Of a stretch of 64,000 nucleotides of DNA, positions 29,395-37,169 are shown one piece after another; position 1 is the stretch's first letter; each line of letters begins with the position of its first letter. A program made the translations under genes and the position numbers. A model generated the notes under the pieces. The model searched no databases and had not been told where the DNA came from. It saw only the letters and a list, made by a program, of their open reading frames with translations. The DNA lies in the NCBI GenBank assembly GCA_016283175.1, contig JAEEMK010000078.1, forward strand, positions 1 to 64,000, given 5' to 3'. The DNA is from Bacteroidales bacterium. GTDB lineage: Bacteria > Bacteroidota > Bacteroidia > Bacteroidales > P3.

Positions 29395-29551
29395 GTCTTC
29401 TGACTCGTTCTTTGCCCATCCGCCTTCCCACGCGACTATGGCATCGCGCAGTGGCTATCTTTTTGATTGGCAATCTACTGAACTCACAGCAGCGGGACTG
29501 TCCAGGATTCTCACCTGGTTCCCTTTTCACGCCTCTTTCGGCGACCAAATC
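29395..29551 (-). promoter_or_regulatory. Cobalamin riboswitch (B12 aptamer) before the repeat protein gene
   Basis: Read on the minus strand it has, in order: closing stem P1 GATTTGG (29551-29545) pairing with CCAAATC (29401-29395); GGGAACCAGGTGAGAATCC; CAGTCCCGCTGCTGTGA; GCCACTG; GGAAGGC; and the B12 box GAGTCAGAAGACCTGCC. These are the conserved blocks of the AdoCbl/Cbl aptamer. About 170 nt of leader separate it from the start codon at 29224. I see no clear terminator in the leader, so control may be at translation. Confidence 0.95.
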
Positions 29552-29556
29552 GTTTG

Positions 29557-29587
29557 CAAAATTACTAACAATTTTCATTCCTACAAA
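29557..29587 (-). promoter_or_regulatory. Promoter of the riboswitch transcript
   Basis: TTTG (29587-29584), 19 nt, TAATTTTG (29564-29557) on the minus strand. Transcription would begin within a few bases of the first P1 strand of the aptamer at 29551, which confirms both calls. Confidence 0.8.
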
Positions 29588-29712
29588 AAAAATCTCTCCT
29601 TTCTCATCACACCGAGCGATGTCGTATTGATAGACAGCCTTTTGCGACGCTCCACGTTTCCCTTCTTTTCACAGGTCTTTTCTTGGTGCCTTAATGCTTT
29701 TTTGCTTATACC

Positions 29713-29823
29713 TTCCCTGGCATATGTACAGTATTTGTACAGTATATGTACAGTATATGTACGCTTTAGAAGCGTACATATACTGTACATATACTGTACA
29801 AATACTGTACATATGCCTTACTT
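29713..29823. repeat. Palindrome, copy 2 of 3 (right tip decayed)
   Basis: Left arm 29713-29766, loop TAG (29767-29769), right arm from 29770. The arms pair perfectly for about 47 bases, but the outer end of the right arm reads GCCTTACTT instead of GCCAGGGAA. The TTTG variant unit is the outermost one, unlike copy 1. It lies between the diverging promoters of the riboswitch transcript and of the deaminase gene. The rest of the gap from 29588 to 29972 holds no visible gene. Confidence 0.92.
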
Positions 29824-29972
29824 TGTATTCTTTTTGCAACTCTCTGTGTCAATGCGGAAGCCTTCGAATGGATTTGAAACAAATAGCGATACAACCAACA
29901 AATTATCAGCAAATTAACATTGATACGCAATAATATGCAGTGTTCGGCGTTTTTAGAATAAATGTTTCTACA

Positions 29973-31181
29973 ATGGATTATCGAAACCTTTTTATTGACG
30001 GTGTGCTTTGCGACGTGATCGTTGACAATGGCCGAGTGAAAGATGTAAGAACTATTGCCGAAAGCGAGTGGCACACGCGCCTAGAACAGCACGAGACTAT
30101 GTATGCTGCCTTTCCAGGCCTGTGCAATATGCACACCCACAGTGCAATGACTCTGCTGAGAAGCGCCGGCAGCGGTCTGCCGTTACAACAATGGCTAACG
30201 GAATCCATTTTCCCCCGCGAGGCAACACTTACGGCCGAGATGATTCACAATGGTGCTCTGGATGCCTGCAAGGAAATGCGACATAGTGGTACAACAGCAT
30301 TCAACGATATGTATTTCAGTATTGAAAGCACAGTGAAAGCAGCACTCCAGACTGGAATGTCGGCAAACATAGCCCTTTCGGTGACTGACGCCGACTTCGC
30401 AGACAAAAGGCTTGTACATCGTTTTCTGGAAACAGCAGCCAGACTGCAGGACGACATAAAAGGGCACGGCATAAGCCTCTCCATAGCGCCTCATTCAATA
30501 TATGCCGTCTCAGGACAACACCTCAAATACATTGCCGACTTTGCAGCTGAACAGAATATGCTCTTCCACGTCCACCTGTCGGAAACACAGAAGGAACGCG
30601 AAGACTGTCTGCGCAATGAGGGTCTCCCGCCAGTCCTGTACCTGGAACGTCTCGGTGTACTGCAGAAGACCGCCGGACGATTTATCGGCGCACACGCTTT
30701 ATGGCTGGACGACAAGGAGATAGAGACCCTTGGCAAATACCGTGCGACGGTGGTGCACTGTCCAAATTCGAACTTGAAACTGGGGTCGGGATGCCGATTC
30801 CTCTACACCGAACTGCGCGACGCCGGTGTAAACGTGACACTGGGAACAGACGGATGCGCCTCGAGCGACAACCTGGATATGATCGAGGCTATGAAGGTGA
30901 TGTCGCTCCTGCAGAAAGGCACACGTTGCAACCCCTCGGTGCTGCCTGCCGACGAAGTGATGCAGGTGGCCAGCGCAAACGGACGACGGGCACTGGGTCT
31001 GCCGGAAAACAATATCACCGCCGGAAACATCGCAGACTTCTTTTTGGTAGATATCAACAACCAGTATTTCAAAGGAATAGATATACTGACTTCAACAGCA
31101 GCCCAAAGACACATTGAATTCCTGAACCGACTGATATATGCAGCCAACGCCTCCATTGTCAGCGAAACCATTACACAATGA
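29973..31181 (+). CDS. mtaD: Amidohydrolase, SAH/5'-methylthioadenosine deaminase type
   Basis: 402 residues from ATG 29973; a GTG 33 bp earlier is less likely. Metal-binding H54-x-H56 in GLCNMHTHSAMTLLR, then HVHLSET, and TLGTDGCASSDNLDM with the metal Asp, as in the TrzA/MtaD branch of the amidohydrolases. LPLQQWLTESIFP resembles the MtaD signature. Such enzymes deaminate adenosyl-homocysteine, methylthioadenosine or adenosine in the cytoplasm; the exact substrate is not fixed by sequence. The following transporter-protein gene overlaps it by 4 bp. Confidence 0.85.
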   Translation: MDYRNLFIDGVLCDVIVDNGRVKDVRTIAESEWHTRLEQHETMYAAFPGLCNMHTHSAMTLLRSAGSGLPLQQWLTESIFPREATLTAEMIHNGALDACKEMRHSGTTAFNDMYFSIESTVKAALQTGMSANIALSVTDADFADKRLVHRFLETAARLQDDIKGHGISLSIAPHSIYAVSGQHLKYIADFAAEQNMLFHVHLSETQKEREDCLRNEGLPPVLYLERLGVLQKTAGRFIGAHALWLDDKEIETLGKYRATVVHCPNSNLKLGSGCRFLYTELRDAGVNVTLGTDGCASSDNLDMIEAMKVMSLLQKGTRCNPSVLPADEVMQVASANGRRALGLPENNITAGNIADFFLVDINNQYFKGIDILTSTAAQRHIEFLNRLIYAANASIVSETITQ

Positions 31182-32836
31182 CAATACATTCACAAAAAAT
31201 CATTCTTGCTGCCGCAATTCTTTGTATGACAGCCGTTTCGTGCCGTCGAAACAGCGAGGGCGACGGAAAGATGATATTCAGATACAACGAGTCGGCAGGC
31301 ATCGCGACACTCGACCCCGCCTATGCCAAAGACCAGGCATTGATATGGGCCTGCTCACAGATTTACAACGGCTTGGTTCGTCTGGACACAAATCTCGCCG
31401 TGGAACCCTGCATTGCAAAAAAATGGACCGTCAGCAGCGACGGACTAACCTATACTTTTACTTTAAGAGACGATGTCTTTTTCCATAAGAATCCGTTATT
31501 TAAGACTGCCGATTCAACACGTGTTGTAACCGCCAGCGATTTCGAATATTCATTCGGCCGGATAACAGACGACGAGGTTGCGTCGCCCGGACTGTGGATT
31601 TTCTCGAACGTGGCGGAGAATGGCTTCAAGGCTGTCGACGATACGACATTCGTTGTACGCCTGAAGGAACCCTTTGCTCCGATGTTGGCGCTGTTGTCGA
31701 TGCCTTACTGCAGCGTGGTTCCTCGCGAGGTTGTGGAGCACTATGGCAGCGATTTCCGCAGTCACCCGGTGGGTACTGGCCCTTTTCACTTCCAGTACTG
31801 GAAAGAGGGCGTGAAACTGGTGCTGCGTCGCAACGACAACTACTTCGAGCACGACGAATACGGCAACCGGCTTCCTTATCTTGACGCTGTTGCTGTCACA
31901 TTCATCATTGACAAACAGACGGCATTTTTGGAGTTTGTAAAAGGAAACCTGGATTTTATGAACTCGCTCGACGCTTCGTACAAGGACGAGATACTGACCC
32001 GCACCGGACAACTGAAACCCAAATATGCGGAGAAGATGGATATGTCGTCAATACCTTTTTTGAACACCGAATATCTGGGATTCAACGTAGAACGTTTCGA
32101 CAGGGAACTCTACGAGGCAACCGGCGGCCGATGCGACGCTGCTAAATCGCGGTTGGTGCGAAAGGCAATCAACTACGGTTTCGACCGCGCGAAGATGATG
32201 AAATATATGCGCAACGGCGTAGGCCGTCCGGGTGAAAGGGGAATGATACCCTTCGGACTGTCGGCCTACGCCGTGGAGGGCGAATACGGATACAACTACA
32301 ATCCGCAAAAGAGCCGTGAACTGCTGGCGGCAGCAGGGTTTGCCGACGGCAAAGGCCTGCCGCCATTAAAGCTGACTACGACAAGCAGTTACGCCGACCT
32401 GTGTAAATACATTCAGCAGCAGCTGTCGCTTGTGGGAATAGAAACGAAGCTGGAAGTGACGCCGCCGGCAGCACTGCGGGAACAGATGGCGCAAGGAAAA
32501 GTCTCCTGGTTCCGTGGCTCGTGGATTGCCGACTATCCCGATGCAGAGAATTATATGACACTGTTTTACAGCGCCAACCACTCCCCTGCCGGACCCAACT
32601 ACACTCACTACACATCAAAAACTGTTGACCAGCTTTACCGCAAAGCTGTCAGAGAGACCGATGCCGGGAAGCGCGCAGAACTGTGCCGCAGTATAGACTC
32701 GACGGTAATGCAGGAAGCACCACTGGTTGTGCTTTACTACGACCAGATACTACACTTCACGCACAAAAACATCAGAGGGTTACGCACGAATGCAATGAAT
32801 GCATTGGATCTGCGATATGTAAAACGAACTGATTAA
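31178..32836 (+). CDS. ABC-transporter solute-binding lipoprotein, family 5 (OppA/DppA-like)
   Basis: 552 residues. Lipoprotein signal with lipobox TAVSC (Cys22). The body is a full SBP_bac_5 domain: FRYNESAGIATLDPAYAKD, LVRLDTNLAVEPCIAKKWTVSSDGLTYTFTLRDDVFFH, VVPREVVEHYG and ADYPDAENYMTLFYSAN. These proteins bind peptides or other solutes for an ABC importer, but no permease or ATPase gene is near. ATGA overlap with the deaminase gene shows translational coupling, which hints at a shared nucleoside- or peptide-related role. It converges with the gene at 32858. Confidence 0.9.
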   Translation: MTIHSQKIILAAAILCMTAVSCRRNSEGDGKMIFRYNESAGIATLDPAYAKDQALIWACSQIYNGLVRLDTNLAVEPCIAKKWTVSSDGLTYTFTLRDDVFFHKNPLFKTADSTRVVTASDFEYSFGRITDDEVASPGLWIFSNVAENGFKAVDDTTFVVRLKEPFAPMLALLSMPYCSVVPREVVEHYGSDFRSHPVGTGPFHFQYWKEGVKLVLRRNDNYFEHDEYGNRLPYLDAVAVTFIIDKQTAFLEFVKGNLDFMNSLDASYKDEILTRTGQLKPKYAEKMDMSSIPFLNTEYLGFNVERFDRELYEATGGRCDAAKSRLVRKAINYGFDRAKMMKYMRNGVGRPGERGMIPFGLSAYAVEGEYGYNYNPQKSRELLAAAGFADGKGLPPLKLTTTSSYADLCKYIQQQLSLVGIETKLEVTPPAALREQMAQGKVSWFRGSWIADYPDAENYMTLFYSANHSPAGPNYTHYTSKTVDQLYRKAVRETDAGKRAELCRSIDSTVMQEAPLVVLYYDQILHFTHKNIRGLRTNAMNALDLRYVKRTD

Positions 32837-32857
32837 GCCAAGAACACTTCAGACTGT

Positions 32858-33793
32858 TCAGCAGCCAGGTCGGAGCAGTAACTTGCCGACAATTTTACGG
32901 ACTTGGCAGGGTACACCATCAAAAGCCATCGAGCGATGGGCGTCACCGGGAAGAATCACCAGAACAGCTCCCGCACAAAGTATCGTTTCCGAGCAGATAC
33001 CAACAGGCTTGAAGAGAGCAGCATCACCGAGTGGATCGTACTGCACAGCCAGAGCCAGCCTTTGGGCATCGATAGTCTGCATTATTTCCTCTCCAGATAT
33101 GAGCATCTGAATATCAATATATTTTCGATGGCATTCAAATGGTTTCCGCTCATCTGAATCTGTTTGATACTGCAGGACGTTGAAGAAGAAGTTGTCGTCC
33201 ACATCGTGCCGACCGAGTGCAAGCCCGTCGTACGACAGACCTTTAAGATAGCGGACTGCCTCAATACAACGCCGATTAATGTCGTCAGGAATAGCATCAG
33301 AACTGTTGATTCGTATCAAATAGTCGGCATAATCCCTAACAGCGCCCTCGCCGCCCTTGTGAGGAGCGATGAAATCGCTGGCAGCAAGGACTTCGCCAAC
33401 AGCATTGGATGGACATCCGACGCTGCCTCCTGCCTGTTTGATGGGAACCATACACTGTAGGTCGAGAAGATCGTCACCAATATAAGCCACATTTGAAAGG
33501 TTGCAAGGTCTGTCAGTGGATGAATATTTGGACAGAATATCCTCCAAACATTGCATTTTGTTCATCACTCCTTGATATACCTCATTCACACCCAGCTCTT
33601 TGCAACGCAGAGACACCATCGGGCTGGTGCGAGCGGTGATTACGACAGGGATGATGGCGTGTTTGCCGAGAAGCGAATGCAACGCAAAACCATCCTTGAC
33701 GTCAAAGGCTTTCATCATTTCGCCATCAGCACCAAAATAGATCTTGCCATCGGTAAGTGTGCCGTCGACATCCATTACAAGGAATTTGATCAT
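32858..33793 (-). CDS. Fusion of KdsC-like HAD phosphatase and YhcH/YjgK/YiaL (sugar anomerase-like) domain
   Basis: 311 residues. Part 1 (1-160) is a C0-type HAD phosphatase: MDVDGTLTDG with Asp8 and Asp10, ITARTS, and YIGDDLLDL, as in KdsC and Neu5Ac-9-phosphate phosphatases. Part 2 (165-311) is the YhcH family: KPFECHRKYIDIQMLISGEE and FLPGDAHR-like VILPGDAHRSM; a member of this family is an N-acetylneuraminate anomerase. It would remove the phosphate and set the anomeric form of a 2-keto sugar acid. It is last in a seven-gene leftward operon, 7 bp after the TPP-enzyme large subunit. Confidence 0.9.
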   Translation of the reverse strand: MIKFLVMDVDGTLTDGKIYFGADGEMMKAFDVKDGFALHSLLGKHAIIPVVITARTSPMVSLRCKELGVNEVYQGVMNKMQCLEDILSKYSSTDRPCNLSNVAYIGDDLLDLQCMVPIKQAGGSVGCPSNAVGEVLAASDFIAPHKGGEGAVRDYADYLIRINSSDAIPDDINRRCIEAVRYLKGLSYDGLALGRHDVDDNFFFNVLQYQTDSDERKPFECHRKYIDIQMLISGEEIMQTIDAQRLALAVQYDPLGDAALFKPVGICSETILCAGAVLVILPGDAHRSMAFDGVPCQVRKIVGKLLLRPGC

Positions 33794-33800
33794 AAGGCGT

Positions 33801-34910
33801 TCAATAGTTGAGTATAGACAAAACTTTTTTATTCAGCTCTTCGTCGAGCAACGGCATAATAAGACCCGTCTCCCATTTAATTTTGGGAATAAGAAGAGTG
33901 TCGGGATTGAGAGACATATTGATGAGACAGGGCTGGTCGTCGCACAGCCAATCTTTGTAGTTTTTCAATTCGTGATAAGAGGGAATGTTGGCAGCCTTGA
34001 TACCATAAGCCTCTGCAACCTTTTGAAAATCAGGAACAGTATAACCACTTTCTGCCGTAGTTTGCGCATAATGGTCGTGATAGGAGCCGTGCTGGATTTC
34101 GCTGATTTTACCCAATACGTGATTGTTAAAAACAATAATTTTTATGGGCAGATTCTCACGTTTTACCGTCTCGAGTTCCTGAATGTTCATCTGAAGTCCG
34201 CCATCGCCAGTTATGCAATAGACTATGCCATTGTTGATGGAAATTGAAGCGCCAATGGCGTAAGGTAATCCGCAACCCATTGAACCATAGCCACCACCGA
34301 TGAGAATACGTCCATCGTATCCCTTTAAGGCAAGCGACTGCGCACACCAACACTGATGCTGTCCGATATCTATAACACAAATCGGGTTGGGCGGCAGAAG
34401 TTCGGCTACAGCTTCAACGGCATCGTTACCCTCGGTATTGTCGTGTTTTGCAAGCAGTTCTTTGACTGCAAGGCAACGTTTTTTCCATTCAGAGCAATCG
34501 GGGAAATCCTTTGTAGCCAAGTATTTCATAAAGTCGCGAGCATCCATAAGGTGCTTTTCCTCATCATCCTTGACATTGCGGCTCAACTCGGCCTGATCGA
34601 CATCGGCACGAACCAGTTTAGCCTTGGAAGCGAACCATTCCTTTTTGTGACCTATCTGTCTGAGTCCCAAACGAGCTCCAACGGAGATAACCAAGTCGCA
34701 ATGCTCGAGAATCATATTCGACCAGCGGTTTCCATAAGTGCCTATCATACCGATACGCAGGTCATCCTGAGCTATATCGAGAGCATTCATTGTGGAGAGA
34801 ACCGGAATGTTCGTTTTGTGAGCGAAATCAATAACCAACTGTGTAGCACCAGCAGCACGCACACCACCACCGACAAGTAGTACCGGTTTCTTAAAATTGA
34901 GATAGTTCAT
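33801..34910 (-). CDS. Acetolactate-synthase-like TPP enzyme, C-terminal subunit
   Basis: 369 residues containing only the second two of the usual three domains: the central Rossmann-like domain (about 8-130: KPVLLVGGGVRAAGATQLV) and the TPP-diphosphate domain (about 170-350) with the GDG...NN signature (GDG 235-237, NN 262-263). The PYR domain with the catalytic Glu is encoded by the gene just upstream, whose stop overlaps this ATG (ATGA, 34907-34910). Together they equal one full enzyme less the normal interdomain linker. Probable role: carboligation or decarboxylation of a 2-keto acid in sugar synthesis; substrate unknown. Confidence 0.88.
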   Translation of the reverse strand: MNYLNFKKPVLLVGGGVRAAGATQLVIDFAHKTNIPVLSTMNALDIAQDDLRIGMIGTYGNRWSNMILEHCDLVISVGARLGLRQIGHKKEWFASKAKLVRADVDQAELSRNVKDDEEKHLMDARDFMKYLATKDFPDCSEWKKRCLAVKELLAKHDNTEGNDAVEAVAELLPPNPICVIDIGQHQCWCAQSLALKGYDGRILIGGGYGSMGCGLPYAIGASISINNGIVYCITGDGGLQMNIQELETVKRENLPIKIIVFNNHVLGKISEIQHGSYHDHYAQTTAESGYTVPDFQKVAEAYGIKAANIPSYHELKNYKDWLCDDQPCLINMSLNPDTLLIPKIKWETGLIMPLLDEELNKKVLSILNY

Positions 34911-35434
34911 AGCTCGACCTCCATTTTTTGAATGTTGAAAGGAAAATCAATGATTACACCGCCTTTTCTACCTATCAGAGCCATATTGTAAGCACGTGAA
35001 ACGATTTCGGGAAAGTCAATGGCACTTAAAGGGGTGACGGATAGTTTTGTAATATGTCTGGTCATAGAAACGATATCCATTTCCTGAAAACCATTCTGGC
35101 GGATACCTGAAAATCCCTTCCTTTCATTGGTAGGCACATTACCGCAGATGCCCATAACAGGAATACTGTCGAACCAAGCATCGGCCAACCCTCCAAAGGC
35201 GTTAATGGCACCAGGTCCAGAGGTTGTAAAGAAAACGCCCAGTTTGCCGCTTGTGCGTGCATATCCGTTTGCTGCAAAAGAGCACCCCTGCTCGTTATAG
35301 CATACGTGAACATTTATTTCGGGTCTGCTGCGCAATGCATCCTGGAATGGAACTATATATCCTCCGGCATATCCAAAAACATCGGTAACACCGTGTTGGA
35401 TAAGAAAATCCACCAAATACTCAGAACAGTTCAT
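34907..35434 (-). CDS. Acetolactate-synthase-like TPP enzyme, N-terminal (PYR) subunit
   Basis: 175 residues. PYR domain only: SEYLVDFLIQHGVTDVFGYAGG, the catalytic Glu48 in CYNEQGCSFAANGYAR, TTSGPGAINAFGGLADAW and GGVIIDFPFNIQ. It ends where a usual one-piece enzyme would enter the linker to its central domain. A 4-bp overlap with the next gene implies coupled translation and a 1:1 complex. The upstream aldolase gene ends 2 bp before this ATG. Confidence 0.88.
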   Translation of the reverse strand: MNCSEYLVDFLIQHGVTDVFGYAGGYIVPFQDALRSRPEINVHVCYNEQGCSFAANGYARTSGKLGVFFTTSGPGAINAFGGLADAWFDSIPVMGICGNVPTNERKGFSGIRQNGFQEMDIVSMTRHITKLSVTPLSAIDFPEIVSRAYNMALIGRKGGVIIDFPFNIQKMEVEL

Positions 35435-35436
35435 AT

Positions 35437-36477
35437 CTATTTGTTTTTTAACCTATAATCATTATATTTTTCGTCCAACTGAGAGAAATCCGTCTTCGAA
35501 TAGCCAGCACCGTAACGGGTTCGCTGCTGAGGAGTCAAAAGATCTATGACATTGAAGATGTCGGTGATAGAACTATCTGTGGTTTTCTTCAGATGGTTGA
35601 CATTGTCAATATGAGAATGCTTTGTGCCGCAAATGAACATCGGCAAATCATAGCCCCAATGTATGTGGTCGAGAACAGGAACGATGTATTTATCGATTGT
35701 TTGCAAAAGGACCTGAATATTGTAGTCGGTTCCGCAGTGTTTGTTCAGATAGTCGGCAAGCAATTCCGTTCTTGCATTGCCGGCACCACGCCCCATACCA
35801 AACAACGAACCGTCAATACATATCTCACGGCCGCTCTTTTCGGCCAATTCTACCATACGTTCGGCTAAAGCACAAGAAAGTCCTAGATTGTCGTGCGAAT
35901 GAAGTCCAATCATTATCTCCTTGTCGAGCAGTTCGTCGAACTGCCTGAAAATCTTTTCCAGGTCAGTCATATACATAGCACCAAATGTGTCGACAATGGA
36001 AAACACAGCTGGTTTTACTATATTAACTTTCTCAATCAACGCAGCACGTTCTTCCGGCGAATAGCTAATGCTGTCCATAGGGTTGAACTGTACGCGGTAG
36101 CCTTTCCCCTGAGCCTTTTTGCAGAATTGCAACGAAGCATCAATCTCGTATTTTGCGAACGAAATACGGAGCCATTTGAATGACTTTCCATCACAACAAT
36201 CCAATTCCTCCGGTGTGTAACGGCTATTGTCGCAAAAGCCAAGATATGTAGATGATTTAGGATTCTTTGGAAGATATTTGATAACATCCTTTGAGTTGTG
36301 ATAAACTATTGTCTCGCCATTAACCTTGCTTTGCAGAAAACCAGTTTCCATATAGTCAATTCCAGCATCCACAAGGCCTTGCAATATTCCTTTAACAAAT
36401 TCAGGATTAGAGTTTTTATCAAACAGATAGCCTCCATCCCTGATTGTACAATCCACAATATGTACTTTCGTTCCCAT
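35437..36477 (-). CDS. DRE-TIM (HMGL-like) aldolase
   Basis: 346 residues. A TIM barrel with D-C-T-I-R-D (9-14), metal-binding H192-x-H194 in GLHSHDNLGLS, and SLFGMGRGAGNARTELL, the layout of DmpG-type 4-hydroxy-2-oxovalerate aldolases and related pyruvate-dependent enzymes. The C-terminal about 80 residues lie outside the barrel. In this operon it stands where a Kdo-8-P or sialic acid synthase would be expected, so it may join pyruvate (or a related keto acid) to a sugar aldehyde. Reaction not proven. Confidence 0.85.
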   Translation of the reverse strand: MGTKVHIVDCTIRDGGYLFDKNSNPEFVKGILQGLVDAGIDYMETGFLQSKVNGETIVYHNSKDVIKYLPKNPKSSTYLGFCDNSRYTPEELDCCDGKSFKWLRISFAKYEIDASLQFCKKAQGKGYRVQFNPMDSISYSPEERAALIEKVNIVKPAVFSIVDTFGAMYMTDLEKIFRQFDELLDKEIMIGLHSHDNLGLSCALAERMVELAEKSGREICIDGSLFGMGRGAGNARTELLADYLNKHCGTDYNIQVLLQTIDKYIVPVLDHIHWGYDLPMFICGTKHSHIDNVNHLKKTTDSSITDIFNVIDLLTPQQRTRYGAGYSKTDFSQLDEKYNDYRLKNK

Positions 36478-36488
36478 CAGCTATTATC

Positions 36489-37148
36489 TTATTTTTCAGA
36501 TTCCTTTCTAATTCTATAAATAGCATCGCAAATAGCGAAGTCTTCGGGATAGTCAATGTCCATCGCCTCGATTTTACCCACTTCGCAGATGTATGGTTTT
36601 GCCCCCAAACGCCTGTTGTACTTTAAAAAGGATTCTTTTGTAAACACATAGGCTATAGATGTCTCTGCAAAAACATCAGGCAGGTCTTGAGTGCGTGGAA
36701 AATGGTCTGGGTCAAAATTTATGGGCTTCCCGTCTTTCCACAGGAATTGCTTTATGTTTTCAGCACAGAATGCACTGTCGTATTCTCCAGAAGCGACTTT
36801 CTCTACGCATTTATCAATTGTGGACACCTCGGCAAACGGTGACGTTGTATGCGCATTAACATATATATCGGCATCAACCTCTTTCATAAAACTTCTGATG
36901 ATGTCGTTGGCATTCTTATCATCTCCGTCCAACTCCACCGGACGCTTTATAAATTTAACTCCATCAAGGACATATGGCACCACAGCTTCGTCAGAACAAT
37001 AAATATAGACTTCATCTATCTTCCTTGATTCCAAGCAGGTACGCTGGATGAACGACATCAGCGGAGTACCGTCAAAAAAAGGTTTAATATTTTTCTGCGG
37101 AACGCGCTTGCTTCCCAGTTTTATAGGTATCAACGCAACTGTTTTCAT
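36489..37148 (-). CDS. Acylneuraminate cytidylyltransferase family (CMP-sugar acid synthase)
   Basis: 219 residues from ATG 37148 (MKTVALIPIKLGSKRVPQKN). The frame extends 4 codons to a TTG, less likely. The CTP loop GSKRVPQKNI, the VNAHTTSPF stretch, FAETSIAYVFTKESF and a late MDIDYPEDF match NeuA/PseF-like enzymes that make CMP-nonulosonates from CTP. It is fourth from the 3' side of the operon, between the isomerase and the aldolase genes, and supports a CMP-activated product. Confidence 0.92.
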   Translation of the reverse strand: MKTVALIPIKLGSKRVPQKNIKPFFDGTPLMSFIQRTCLESRKIDEVYIYCSDEAVVPYVLDGVKFIKRPVELDGDDKNANDIIRSFMKEVDADIYVNAHTTSPFAEVSTIDKCVEKVASGEYDSAFCAENIKQFLWKDGKPINFDPDHFPRTQDLPDVFAETSIAYVFTKESFLKYNRRLGAKPYICEVGKIEAMDIDYPEDFAICDAIYRIRKESEK

Positions 37149-37169
37149 ACTATAATCCAATGTTATATT

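Noticed and set aside
29225-29578. Upstream extension of the large T9SS gene to 29578
   Set aside because: The frame is open, but it runs through the B12 aptamer and its P1 stem, and the signal peptide begins at 29224; the region is leader RNA.
34900-34915. Frameshift pseudogene in one acetolactate-synthase-like gene
   Set aside because: The break lies at a domain border, has a precise ATGA overlap and both parts keep their key residues; two coupled subunits are more likely, although a sequencing error is not fully excluded.
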